A DNA stretch of 64,000 nt, taken from contig NZ_JAYESJ010000002.1 in the NCBI RefSeq assembly GCF_034720595.1, positions 36,370 through 100,369 on the forward strand. Direction: 5' to 3'. This document shows positions 9,428-17,772 of this stretch, one piece after another. Below the pieces are notes generated by a model, which saw only the letters and a list, made by a program, of their open reading frames with translations, searched no databases and was not told the DNA's origin. Made by a program: the position numbers and the translations under genes. The stretch's first letter is position 1; each line of letters begins with the position of its first letter. The DNA is from Rhizobium sp. CC-YZS058 (lineage in GTDB: Bacteria; Pseudomonadota; Alphaproteobacteria; Rhizobiales; Rhizobiaceae).

Positions 9428-10354
9428 TTAGAATTCGAACAGGGTCTTGGCGTTCTCGACGAGGATCTTGCGGTAAAGCTCAGCGTCGCCAAGCCAACCA
9501 AACAGCCGATCGAGGTCGGCGCCGTCGTCGATCTCGCGGAAAGGTTCGATCGCATTGACGTCGCGCGTGGCGCGCTCGCGGCCACCGCCGGTATGCGGCC
9601 AGTCCGACGCCCAGACGAGACGGTCGGGATTGGCCTCAACGAGAGCCTCGACGAACGGGCGAAGATCGTCCCCCGACGTCTCGGCGGCGACGCGATAGGG
9701 CGCCGACAACTTAACCCAGACATTGCCGTCGCGGATCATCTGAAGAAGGGCCTGAAAATCATCTCCACCGACACCTGCTCTGGTGTTCAGGGCAGCGAAG
9801 TGATCGAGGACGACATCGACGGCGATCTCCTCGATCAGCGGCCGAAGGCGTGCGCAGTCCGAAAGGTTCAGGAACAGCTGCACCTTCATCGAATGGGCGA
9901 CCGCCCTGCCCGCGGTGCTGCGCAGCATATCGGCGGGCGATTTGCGTATCGTTCCAGGTGCCGCCTCGAAATTGACCCTGAGCGCCTTCACGCCGGCCCT
10001 GCCAAGGACGGCAATGGTCTCGTCGGTTTCGTTGTCCGGATCGACGACCGCCACGCCTCTGGCTGCATCGCCGAAATGCGCCAGGGCATCCACAAGGCAG
10101 GAATTGTCGGTTCCGTAAACGCTCGGCTGGACGAGAACCACCCTCTCCGTGTCAATCGAATGCATGAAGGCGGCCAGGTCCTGGCAGGTCGCCCGCGCCG
10201 GGGTGTAAGCGCGGCCGGACGCATAAACGAACCGCTCGGGGTCGAACACATGCACATGGCTGTCGCATGCCGATGGCATCGATACGGATGGCCCACGAAA
10301 GGCTTTATGGTGCGAAAAATCCAATCCCGGCTCCTCCAAAGCTGGGCAGACCAT
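9428..10354 (-). CDS. Amidohydrolase-2 family lactonase/hydrolase (COG3618-like)
   Basis: A 308-residue TIM-barrel metal hydrolase. The N-terminal motif ACDSHVHVFDPERF supplies the metal histidines; the VLVQPSVYGTDN strand and the C-terminal WASDWPHTGG segment supply the remaining catalytic residues. This arrangement is seen in 2-pyrone-4,6-dicarboxylate hydrolase, sulfomuconolactonase and galactarolactone isomerase. It is the first gene of the minus-strand catabolic operon and is divergent from a GntR-type regulator. A lactone-opening step before hydroxyacid oxidation is a reasonable inference. A shorter start at 10279 (MPSACDSH) is possible. Confidence 0.88.
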   Translation of the reverse strand: MVCPALEEPGLDFSHHKAFRGPSVSMPSACDSHVHVFDPERFVYASGRAYTPARATCQDLAAFMHSIDTERVVLVQPSVYGTDNSCLVDALAHFGDAARGVAVVDPDNETDETIAVLGRAGVKALRVNFEAAPGTIRKSPADMLRSTAGRAVAHSMKVQLFLNLSDCARLRPLIEEIAVDVVLDHFAALNTRAGVGGDDFQALLQMIRDGNVWVKLSAPYRVAAETSGDDLRPFVEALVEANPDRLVWASDWPHTGGGRERATRDVNAIEPFREIDDGADLDRLFGWLGDAELYRKILVENAKTLFEF

Positions 10355-10477
10355 ACGCTGGTTTTGGTATTTTGCAATCTCAAAAAACCATGATTTGACG
10401 CGATGGTGGTTTTATTCCGGCTCGAAATCTGCTTATGTGTCTGAACGGCAAGGAAAAACCGGAGCGACCGAGAACTC

Positions 10478-11356
10478 GTGAATTCAACGCCTTTGATCAA
10501 TCATCTTGCGTCCAAGATCGTCGAATATGTGCGCGCGCAAGACGAGCCAAACGGCATGCGTCTGGTGGAGCGCAAGCTCGCCGAGCATTTGAAGGTGTCC
10601 CGGTCGCCAGTGCGTAGTGCACTGAAAATGCTTGAGGAACAGGGTCTGCTGAAAACGGCCGAAACCGGGGGCTTTTATGTCGACTGGGATGGTCGGACTG
10701 TTCCCGCGAGCCTGACGGATCCGCAGTCAGACGACGACGACGAGGCCTATATGAAGATCGCCGGCGACCGGCTTTCCGGCGATCTTCCGGACAAGGTCAC
10801 GGAGAGCGAGCTTGCACGGCGATACGGGTTGACCAAAGCCCATCTCGGACGGGTTCTCAGGCGGATCGCGGGAGAAGGCTGGATCGATCGCCTTCCGGGT
10901 CACGGCTGGGAATTCCTGCCAATGCTCACCTCGATGCAGGCCTACAAGGACAGCTATCGCTTCCGCCTGACGATCGAGCCGGCGGCAATTCTCGAACCGA
11001 CATTCGTCCTCAACCGCTCATCGCTTGAAGATTGTCGCCAGCATCAGCAGCGCCTGATTGACGGCGAGATCTGGGACGTCTCCAACCCGGATCTGTTCGA
11101 CATTAACAGCCGACTGCACGAAGCGATCATTGAATGCAGTCACAACCTGTTCTTCATCGAATCGTTGAAGCGGATCGATAGGCTGCGCCGGCTGATCGAA
11201 TATCGTCAATCGCTCAATCGCAAATATGCGATCGTCCGGTGTCGCGAACACGTACGCCTTGTCGATTTGCTACTGCAGGGGCGGATGGTCGAGGCGTCCG
11301 AGTTCATGACGAACCACCTCTCTTCCGTCAGCGTGATGAAAACCGTGGCCGATTAG
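10478..11356 (+). CDS. GntR-family regulator with duplicated winged-helix and FCD domain
   Basis: A 292-residue regulator starting at GTG. The first GntR helix-turn-helix spans about residues 10-65 (LAEHLKVSRSPVRSALKML). A second winged-helix-like stretch lies at about 108-150 (SELARRYGLTKAHLGRVLRR then GEGWIDRLPGHGWEF). The C-terminal half is an all-helical FCD-type effector domain. The gene is divergent from the amidohydrolase gene, so it probably controls the catabolic operon from the shared 123-bp gap. The similarly built regulator at 11363-12292 faces it tail to tail. Confidence 0.88.
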   Translation: MNSTPLINHLASKIVEYVRAQDEPNGMRLVERKLAEHLKVSRSPVRSALKMLEEQGLLKTAETGGFYVDWDGRTVPASLTDPQSDDDDEAYMKIAGDRLSGDLPDKVTESELARRYGLTKAHLGRVLRRIAGEGWIDRLPGHGWEFLPMLTSMQAYKDSYRFRLTIEPAAILEPTFVLNRSSLEDCRQHQQRLIDGEIWDVSNPDLFDINSRLHEAIIECSHNLFFIESLKRIDRLRRLIEYRQSLNRKYAIVRCREHVRLVDLLLQGRMVEASEFMTNHLSSVSVMKTVAD

Positions 11357-11362
11357 GTGGCG

Positions 11363-12292
11363 TCAGTGCTCTTGGTCTTCCTTTACCGGACGCGTCGCCC
11401 CGGCTTCCTTTGACCAAAGCAAGGGCGATTTCCTCGAGAGCGCCCCGCCGAGATGCCGTCTCATTGCATATGAGGCCTCCACAATTTCCCCCTTCTCAAG
11501 CAGGCTCAGGATTGCGAGGTGGTCCTGACATTGGACCATCAGGCGATCGCGGTCGACGTTCGAGCGGTATTCGAGGAGGCGCCGCATCCGGTTCACCCGA
11601 ACGAGCGAAATGTGAAAGAATGGATTGCCCGAGAGCTTGATCAGTTCCTCGTGAAATAACGAGCCATTGTGCAGCAGCCGTTCTGCCGGCAGACTGCTGA
11701 TATCCGTTGCGAGCATCCGCTCCTGTATGCGCCTTTGTTCATCGATGATCTTGCGATCGAGCATGAATGTCGGCTCGAGCATGGCGGCCGGCTCGATGAG
11801 CATTCGAAAACGGTAGATCTGCTCGAAAGATTCAGGTGTCTTTGCAACGGGCAGGAAACGCCAGCCATATCCCTGCTTCGGCTCCGCCCACCCTTCACGC
11901 GACGCCCGCATCAGGATGTCCGAAAGCTGCGTTTTCGTGAGGCCGTACCGCTCCCGCAGCAGCTGCTCGGTAACATCCGCCGGGATCCTGTCGGTCAGCC
12001 AATCTTCCGAGAGACGGTGGTAATCGCTCATTGGCTCGGGAAGCGGATCGTCCGGGGCCTTGTCGGTTTCGACTGTAAGACCCGGCTTGACGAAAAACCC
12101 GCGATTGGGCTTCTGCTCCAGAAGGCCTTGGTCGTTCAAAATCTGCATTGCCTCTCGCACCGGCGAGCGCGAGACGCCGAACCTGTCCGCCAGCCCCTGC
12201 GTGCTGAGATGCTCCTCGGCGCGCAATTCGCCTGTTCGGATCAATTCGCCGATTTCCTTGGCGATGTTGGTGGTTAGCTGGCTTGTACGCAT
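11363..12292 (-). CDS. GntR-family regulator, paralogue with the same two-HTH layout
   Basis: A 309-residue regulator related to its convergent neighbour. It has an N-terminal GntR domain (LADRFGVSRSPVREAMQIL), a second HTH-like segment (LRERYGLTKTQLSDILMRAS followed by REGWAEPKQGYGWRF) and a C-terminal FCD-like ligand domain. The 3' end is 6 bp from the end of the first regulator, so the pair arose by duplication and inversion or was assembled face to face. It may control itself and the binding-protein-like gene downstream of its promoter side. Confidence 0.88.
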   Translation of the reverse strand: MRTSQLTTNIAKEIGELIRTGELRAEEHLSTQGLADRFGVSRSPVREAMQILNDQGLLEQKPNRGFFVKPGLTVETDKAPDDPLPEPMSDYHRLSEDWLTDRIPADVTEQLLRERYGLTKTQLSDILMRASREGWAEPKQGYGWRFLPVAKTPESFEQIYRFRMLIEPAAMLEPTFMLDRKIIDEQRRIQERMLATDISSLPAERLLHNGSLFHEELIKLSGNPFFHISLVRVNRMRRLLEYRSNVDRDRLMVQCQDHLAILSLLEKGEIVEASYAMRRHLGGALSRKSPLLWSKEAGATRPVKEDQEH

Positions 12293-12352
12293 TCCAGGCT
12301 ATGCTCTCGATTTACGTCCCTTTGAACGGTCATACGTGAGTTTCCGCCGTTG

Positions 12353-13102
12353 TTAAACAGCACGCGGCGGCGCAACGTCCGCATGTGTCATACCGACTGC
12401 GTCGAATGCCGCACGAACTGTCCCGTCCCGCTTGAGTTCCTCGATCATCCGCGTTGCGGCAGCTAAAGCATGCGGCCGACCGCGTGGCACGACGATCGCC
12501 GTTCCCGCTTCGTGAAAATGACCCGCGACCGCATGAGTGCCGGCCACCTTTGCCACGACACTCAGGATCGACTCCTTGCCGAGCGCAAGCGCGTCGATTT
12601 CGCGGGCGGTGAACAAGCGCATGGCCTCGTCCAAAGACGCGATCGCTGTCAGTTTGGCGCGCTTGAGCGACCGCTCGGCGCTTCGAAAGGTTGCCGTACC
12701 GGCAACGCCGGCGACCCGGACACCGTCGTGATCGACATCGGCGACGGTCTGAAAGGCGTCTGACCGCGTCAGGTATGTGCTGACGCCGAGATAGTAGTCC
12801 GGACCGACCGAAAGCTTCTCGCGCCGGTCGCTGTCGATTGGCACAAAGGAGAGCGTCCAAAGGTCGTCGTTGGCGTTTTGCACAATATCGCCCGAGCTTT
12901 CGAACTCGACCAGTCTTAAGGCAAGACCGGTGTTCCTGGCGATCGCTTCAGCAAGCGAAACCGTGACGCCGCGCGCCTTTCCCGTTGCAGGATCCCTGAC
13001 GCACCAGACCGCTGAAGTCGCAGGTCCAACGGCGACCGCGACCTTCAATTCACCGTCGCGAGCAAGCTCCGCCGCTTCTTGTTTGGATAGGCTGAAAACC
13101 AT
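12353..13102 (-). CDS. Periplasmic-binding-protein-like (SBP_bac_3 type) protein without signal peptide
   Basis: A 249-residue protein with the fold pattern of family-3 solute-binding proteins. It has an opening LKVAVAV strand, a central VRVAGVAGTATFRSAERSL segment and a DALALGKESIL segment where a binding protein would contact ligand. The N-terminus (MVFSLSKQEAAELARDG) is charged and is not a signal peptide, and there are no adjacent permease or ATPase genes. It is therefore either a cytoplasmic ligand-binding protein or an enzyme-like derivative. I chose the ATG at 13102; an ATG at 13114 adds four residues. Confidence 0.7.
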   Translation of the reverse strand: MVFSLSKQEAAELARDGELKVAVAVGPATSAVWCVRDPATGKARGVTVSLAEAIARNTGLALRLVEFESSGDIVQNANDDLWTLSFVPIDSDRREKLSVGPDYYLGVSTYLTRSDAFQTVADVDHDGVRVAGVAGTATFRSAERSLKRAKLTAIASLDEAMRLFTAREIDALALGKESILSVVAKVAGTHAVAGHFHEAGTAIVVPRGRPHALAAATRMIEELKRDGTVRAAFDAVGMTHADVAPPRAV

Positions 13103-13185
13103 GATGCACCTCAAAAAACACGTTCAATTTATTGCATTTTGAGATATTCAAATGCAATACGGAAAAACCATTCGGGAGAGTTTCC

Positions 13186-13959
13186 ATGTTGGATGCATGG
13201 TCGCCAGCACAATATCTCAAATTCGAAGACCACCGGACGCGACCCGCCATCGATCTCTTGGCCCGGGTCGGCAATGAACATCCAACCAATGTCACCGACC
13301 TTGGCTGCGGCCCCGGGAACTCCACGGAGCTTCTTGTCGCCCGCTATGGATCCGGCCCTGTCACCGGGATGGACACGTCTGTAAACATGATCGAAGCTGC
13401 AAAGAAGCGGCTTCCCGATTGTATTTTTTATGAGGCGGACGCAGCGACCTGGTCACCTGCCAAACCGCAGGACGTCATCTTTGCCAATGCGGTCCTGCAG
13501 TGGCTACCCGACCACGAGGCACTGTTCGTTCGTCTCGCGCGCCACCTGAAACCCGGTGGAACCCTTGCGGTTCAAATGCCCGACAACCTCGACGAGCCGT
13601 CGCATGTAAGCATGAGAATGGCAGCCGCCGACCCGCGATGGGCAGAGAAGCTCGCCAAGGCTCATGGCGAACGCACCACGATCCTCCCCGCCAATCAATA
13701 CTGGTCGATCCTCAAGTCGCAGTCGAGCCATGTCGACATCTGGCGCACCACCTACCATCACCCTTTGCGGGGACTGAACGGTATCGTCGAATGGTTCAAG
13801 AGCACGGGCCTGTTACCCTATCTCAGCCGCTTGAATGCAGATGAGCAGATCGCGTACCTGGAGCGCTACGAGGAGTTGCTGAGGGAGCATTACCCCGTGC
13901 TTTCCGATGGCACGGTCATTCTGGCTTTCCCGCGAATTTTCCTGATAGCGGTTCGGTAG
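13186..13959 (+). CDS. tam: Trans-aconitate 2-methyltransferase
   Basis: A 257-residue SAM-dependent methyltransferase. The start MLDAWSPAQYLKFEDHRTRPA is characteristic of Tam, and the SAM-binding motif I is DLGCGPGNST (about residues 38-47). FANAVLQWLPDH and the C-terminal RIFLIAVR also match Tam. The enzyme methylates trans-aconitate, a toxic by-product of aconitase substrates, which fits a neighbourhood devoted to tricarboxylate-like acids. The ATG follows GGGAGAG. It is divergent from the binding-protein-like gene. Confidence 0.9.
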   Translation: MLDAWSPAQYLKFEDHRTRPAIDLLARVGNEHPTNVTDLGCGPGNSTELLVARYGSGPVTGMDTSVNMIEAAKKRLPDCIFYEADAATWSPAKPQDVIFANAVLQWLPDHEALFVRLARHLKPGGTLAVQMPDNLDEPSHVSMRMAAADPRWAEKLAKAHGERTTILPANQYWSILKSQSSHVDIWRTTYHHPLRGLNGIVEWFKSTGLLPYLSRLNADEQIAYLERYEELLREHYPVLSDGTVILAFPRIFLIAVR

Positions 13960-13964
13960 TTCGC

Positions 13965-13996
13965 GCGCGCAAGAAAGTCCATCTATCCTTGCGCGC
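13965..13996. terminator. Hairpin between convergent tam and chemoreceptor genes
   Basis: A 9-bp perfect inverted repeat (GCGCGCAAG / CTTGCGCGC) with a 14-nt loop lies 5 bp after the tam stop, in the 112-bp gap before the convergent chemoreceptor gene. It lacks a clear T-run on either side, so termination is a guess from position. Confidence 0.4.
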
Positions 13997-14071
13997 ACCA
14001 ATCCCCGCAGGGACGTCAAACGTCGATCGCTTCGCCCGCCCTTCGACGGCGACATCGCTCCCTGGTCGATG

Positions 14072-15904
14072 CTATGCCGCCCTGGCCGAATAGAGCAGAG
14101 CGTGCCGCTCGGACGTTTCCGATAGCTGGAATTGCGCCAGAAGACCGGTCAGCGTCTGGATGTCGCCAGACAACGCGTGGCTCGCCGCCGTCGACTCTTC
14201 CACCATGGCGGCGTTGCGCTGGGTTGTCTGGTCGATGGTCGTGACAGCGCCATTGATTTCCTGCAAGCCGACAAGCTGCTCTCTCGCCGATGTCGCGATC
14301 GCACGGACCCGACCGCTGATATCCTCGACGCGTGCGACGATCGCCTGAAGCGTATCACCAGTTTCGCCGACCAGCGAAACGCCAGAGCGAACCTGCTCGC
14401 CGGAGGTGGTGATGAGCGCCTTGATCTCGCGGGCAGCCTGCGCGGAGCGCTGGGCAAGTTCACGAACCTCCTGGGCGACGACAGCAAATCCCTTTCCGGC
14501 CTCGCCCGCTCTTGCGGCCTCCACGCCGGCATTGAGCGCCAGCAGATTGGTCTGAAAGGCGATTTCGTCAATGACGCCGATAATGCTGCCAATCTCGACT
14601 GACGAGGTTTCGATCGCCTTCATCGCGCCCACCGTTCGCTGGACGATCGATCCCGAAGCCTGAGCCGATTCCCGCGCCTGCCGGACCAGCGCCTCTGCTT
14701 CTTCGGCTCTCGTCGTCGCGTCGCGTGTCGCTGTTGTAATCTCTTCAAGCGCAGCCGCCGTTTCTTCGACCGACGCCGCCTGTTGCTCGGTGCGATGAGC
14801 CAATTCGTCTGCGGCGCCGCGAATTTCCATGGCACTCGCCTCAATGGAACGGGCATTGATCCCGACGGCTCTCAACGTCCCCTCAAGCTTGTCAGCCGCC
14901 GAATTGAAATCCAACCGGACACGGTCGAGGCTTCCACTGAATGGCGTCTCGATCCGCTTGGAAACGTCACCATCGGCAAGTCTTGCGAGCGCATCAGCCA
15001 ATGCCGATACCGCTTCCTCGACGTCTCGGGCATGAGCGGCCTTTTCGGCGTCCTGCACGCGACGGTTCGTTTCGAACAGTTCGTCTTTTTGACGCGCGGT
15101 GGCCTCAAGTGCTTCGCGCTGGCGGGCATTTTCCTGGAAAACCTTGACGCTGGTTGCCATGCTGCCAATTTCGTCGCGGCGCGCCGTCTCGTTGATCGAA
15201 ACCTCGAGATCACCTTCGGCCAACCGCATCATTTTCTGGCGCAGGCGATCAATCGGGGACAGGATTGCAACAGAGGCAAGCACCATTGAGGCGACGATCG
15301 CGGCGATGATCGCGCCGGCCAGCACCGCACCGCTTCCGACGATCGACCCGATGTTTTGTGCGGAAAGGTCAGCCACTCCAGTCGAGACCTGAGCTTCCAT
15401 CTCCTCGTTCCACTGACGCAACTTAGTGGATAGCTCATCGATTTTCGGATCAGCGGCATTCAAGACAGCCAAGGCGTTGAGGTCGCGATTGCCTTTCGCC
15501 GCGACCATGGCCTTGTCGAGCAGAACCTTGATCTGAATGGCGTCAGCAACAAAGCCGTCAATTGCGGCTTTACCGGCCGGATAGACCTTCGCAGCGTCGG
15601 CAAACCGGTCAAACATGCGCGTTGCGTTCTTGTCGTAGCTTTCCGCCACGTCGGCGAAATCCGGTTCGTCGGGGGCGTAGGCCGTAAGCTGGTAGGCGCG
15701 GTAGGCCACGGATTGAAGATGCCGCGTTGCAGCGACGACATCCGTGCTTGCCTTTGAGGCTGAGCCGATAAATTGCCTGTACTCCTCGTCGGCCGCCGCG
15801 AACTTCCACGACGTATAAGCGAGGCTTACGCCGGCCAGCGCGCTGACCAGAAGGATCATCGTCAAAATTTTCATGCGAATGCTGATGTTATGCGCGAATG
15901 ACAC
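14072..15904 (-). CDS. Methyl-accepting chemotaxis protein
   Basis: A 610-residue chemoreceptor. An N-terminal membrane helix (about residues 13-32) precedes a helical periplasmic sensor region of about 155 residues. A second membrane helix lies near 190-215, followed by HAMP and linker helices, then the cytoplasmic signalling domain. The highly conserved hairpin tip that binds CheA/CheW is present ([22 protein letters not shown] region, about residue 450). The ligand is unknown; its place beside a carboxylate catabolic cluster suggests attraction to the same substrate. The C-terminus lacks an NWETF-like tether. Confidence 0.92.
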   Translation of the reverse strand: MSFAHNISIRMKILTMILLVSALAGVSLAYTSWKFAAADEEYRQFIGSASKASTDVVAATRHLQSVAYRAYQLTAYAPDEPDFADVAESYDKNATRMFDRFADAAKVYPAGKAAIDGFVADAIQIKVLLDKAMVAAKGNRDLNALAVLNAADPKIDELSTKLRQWNEEMEAQVSTGVADLSAQNIGSIVGSGAVLAGAIIAAIVASMVLASVAILSPIDRLRQKMMRLAEGDLEVSINETARRDEIGSMATSVKVFQENARQREALEATARQKDELFETNRRVQDAEKAAHARDVEEAVSALADALARLADGDVSKRIETPFSGSLDRVRLDFNSAADKLEGTLRAVGINARSIEASAMEIRGAADELAHRTEQQAASVEETAAALEEITTATRDATTRAEEAEALVRQARESAQASGSIVQRTVGAMKAIETSSVEIGSIIGVIDEIAFQTNLLALNAGVEAARAGEAGKGFAVVAQEVRELAQRSAQAAREIKALITTSGEQVRSGVSLVGETGDTLQAIVARVEDISGRVRAIATSAREQLVGLQEINGAVTTIDQTTQRNAAMVEESTAASHALSGDIQTLTGLLAQFQLSETSERHALLYSARAA

Positions 15905-16238
15905 GATGCCGGACCCCTCAAAAAGTGTTATTGCAATTATTGGCTTTATTTAGTTAAAAAACCAATACACTTAGTCATGGGTCCGAAAGAGGTCTTCGCG
16001 CGGCCTTCTCTCCGCAGAATTGAGCGTAGCAACCGTCGTCGTTCCACCGAGCTGCGTGTGTTCAGCGGTTCTATTGCGTTATGCGCGAGCCGAATTTCAG
16101 CCGCATAGCAGGGGAAAATCGCCTCATTGCCATTGTCTCAATATTTTCGACACAAAAATTGAGACACATTCATTCAGCTGTCAAAGAAGCTCGATATCTG
16201 GTTGCTCGCGCTCTCGGATGACCATGGATGTCTGTCGC
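15905..16238. other. Intergenic region between chemoreceptor gene and IS6 element
   Basis: A 334-bp stretch with no convincing gene. The AT-rich part at 15920-15980 is a likely promoter for the chemoreceptor. The rest may be residue of earlier insertions, since it ends at the IS boundary and contains the inverted repeat listed at 16134-16166. Confidence 0.5.
16134..16166. repeat. Inverted repeat near the IS6 left end
   Basis: TGTCTCAATATTTT and AAAAATTGAGACA form a 13-14 bp near-perfect inverted repeat around a 6-nt centre (CGACAC). It could be a hairpin or a scar of another mobile element. It has no gene directly downstream on either strand that would mark it as an operator. Confidence 0.55.
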
Positions 16239-17046
16239 GGGTGATGTCACGTTATTGGCGGCTTAATGGTTGATGGCTATCGGTCTGTGATGAGTTCATT
16301 GATCGTCAGCTACAAGAACCACCGTTTCCCGCCGCAGATCATCGCCCACGCGGTGTGGCTGTATTTCCGGTTTCCGTTGAGCCTGAGACTGGTCGAGGAA
16401 ATGCTGCTGGAGCGTGGCATCATCGTGTCCTATGAAACGATCCGGCGATGGGGCCGCAAGTTCGGGCCGGCCTATGCCAAACGACTGCGCAGAAAGAAGC
16501 CGTCACGAAAGGATGTCTGGCATCTGGACGAGGTGGTCATCTCCATCGGTGGCCAGAAGCATTGGCTTTGGCGAGCAGTCGACCAAGACGGGTACGTTCT
16601 CGATGAAATCGTTCAGGCTCGTCGTGACACGAAGGCGGCCAAGCGATTGCTGGTCAGGCTGCTGAAGAAGCAAGGCCTCACGCCGAAGCGAATCGTCACC
16701 GACAAACTGCGCTCGTATGGAGCGGCGAAGCGGGAGGTGATGCCGAGCATCGAGCACCGATCGCACAAGGGACTGAACAATCGGGCGGAAAATTCACATC
16801 TGCCGCTGCGAAAACGAGAGCGGGTGATGCAGGGTTTCCGATCCGCGGCCGGCTTGCAGCGATTCATATCAGTGTTTTCAGCGCTCAGAAATCTCTTCGT
16901 CCCGCAATCACAGAAGCGGTCTGCCCTCAGCACCCAAATTCACCGGATGCGGGCAATGGCCCAGTGGAAGGCTATAACCGGCACGGCCGCCTGACCCGAT
17001 GGAAAGTGTTTAATCACGCTTCAGTCAAACAACGTGACAATACCCC
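16239..17046 (+). mobile_element. IS6-family insertion sequence
   Basis: An element of about 808 bp bounded by imperfect 18-bp terminal inverted repeats: left 16239-16256 (GGGTGATGTCACGTTATT) and right 17029-17046, whose complement reads GGGTATTGTCACGTTGTT. The single transposase gene lies between them. The flanking 8 bp (left CTGTCGCG, right CAAAAACA) do not match, so there is no target duplication. This is common for IS6 elements left by cointegrate or deletion events. It marks the seam between the catabolic region and the recombinase/defence/rep region. Confidence 0.88.
16266..16994 (+). CDS. IS6-family transposase
   Basis: A 242-residue DDE transposase of the IS6/IS26 group. The catalytic residues are visible as WHLDEVV (first Asp), VTDKLRSYGAA (second Asp) and NRAENSHLP (Glu). 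The N-terminal zinc-ribbon/HTH part includes IVSYETIRRWGRKFG. Length and motifs are normal and no frameshift is seen, so the gene appears intact. IS6 enzymes move by replicative cointegration and can mobilise neighbouring DNA. Confidence 0.95.
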   Translation: MVDGYRSVMSSLIVSYKNHRFPPQIIAHAVWLYFRFPLSLRLVEEMLLERGIIVSYETIRRWGRKFGPAYAKRLRRKKPSRKDVWHLDEVVISIGGQKHWLWRAVDQDGYVLDEIVQARRDTKAAKRLLVRLLKKQGLTPKRIVTDKLRSYGAAKREVMPSIEHRSHKGLNNRAENSHLPLRKRERVMQGFRSAAGLQRFISVFSALRNLFVPQSQKRSALSTQIHRMRAMAQWKAITGTAA

Positions 17047-17331
17047 AAAAACAGCTCGGTCATGCATCGGCAGAGATGACACGCAGATATCAGCGCCGGC
17101 GGGATCGCTTCCGCGTGAATCTGACTAAGGCATCAGGGCTTTAGTTGGCCCCTCCCCTACTCCGCAGTGAAATCGTAAGAGGAGATTTCGGCGTCGGATT
17201 TCTCGCTTAGCTCTTAAATTGAAATCGGGAGCTAAAAGCCACACCTGCTTCGGATATGGGCTTGAGCAGGCTCTGGATGGGCAATTTTTCTAGATCGTAA
17301 GACATTGTAATCATGGTAAATGATTTGCTAA

Positions 17332-17360
17332 AGGAACTCTATCGATAAGTTAGAGTTCCT
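17332..17360. repeat. Perfect 10-bp inverted repeat, candidate recombinase or operator site
   Basis: AGGAACTCTA (17332-17341) and TAGAGTTCCT (17351-17360) pair perfectly around the 9-nt centre TCGATAAGT. The layout of arms around a short centre resembles tyrosine-recombinase core sites, and the recombinase gene lies 0.4 kb downstream. A regulatory hairpin is the alternative. Confidence 0.6.
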
Positions 17361-17387
17361 CACTGGATATGCTTGCTGGTGGGATTA

Positions 17388-17422
17388 TCTACCATCGATA
17401 ACAATCGTTTATCGATGGTAGA
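17388..17422. repeat. Perfect 14-bp inverted repeat, candidate recombinase or operator site
   Basis: TCTACCATCGATAA (17388-17401) and TTATCGATGGTAGA (17409-17422) pair perfectly around a 7-nt centre. The word ATCGATAA is shared with the centre of the neighbouring inverted repeat. It ends 62 bp before the first cassette gene, so it could be a recombination core site or an operator. Confidence 0.65.
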
Positions 17423-17484
17423 TTGACAGAGGCCGCGAATCCACCGAATCTGGGCCAAATCCCGCTCCGCAAAGGCCTTTTCCC

Positions 17485-17772
17485 ATGGAAGATCGCGTCC
17501 GTTTCGCCCTTGAAAAGCTGCTGAACATTGCAAACGGCGACACCGGCCAGGGCCGACGCGTCGCCAATTTTGTTCTCGCCTGGTGGAACGCAGACGAGCA
17601 TGGCGGCTTCGATCTGACCGATCTCGCCAATGTCGATCGCGAGGTCGCCGAGGATATGGCGACCATCTTCACCTGGCTGGCACGCGAAGAGGACCTTCAC
17701 TATCCCGATGACTATCGCAGCGAGGTCGAGCAGATTATCGCGCGCTGGCGGCCACAGGCCGAGACCGCCTGA
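17485..17772 (+). CDS. Small protein, DUF7673-like, recombinase partner
   Basis: A 95-residue acidic protein beginning MEDRVRFALEKLLNIANGD, with no membrane segment. I recall similar proteins from rhizobial plasmids under the name DUF7673, next to tyrosine recombinases; the name is from memory. Its stop overlaps the recombinase start by one base (TGATG), a sign of tight translational coupling. It may be a recombination directionality or accessory factor, but nothing in the sequence proves this. Confidence 0.7.
   Translation: MEDRVRFALEKLLNIANGDTGQGRRVANFVLAWWNADEHGGFDLTDLANVDREVAEDMATIFTWLAREEDLHYPDDYRSEVEQIIARWRPQAETA

Larger units (their letters stand above)
17047..17484. other. Non-coding region upstream of the recombinase cassette
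   Basis: A 438-bp AT-richer stretch without a credible gene. It holds two strong inverted repeats (17332-17360 and 17388-17422) just before the first cassette gene. It is the natural place for the cassette promoter and perhaps for a recombination site. Confidence 0.5.
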
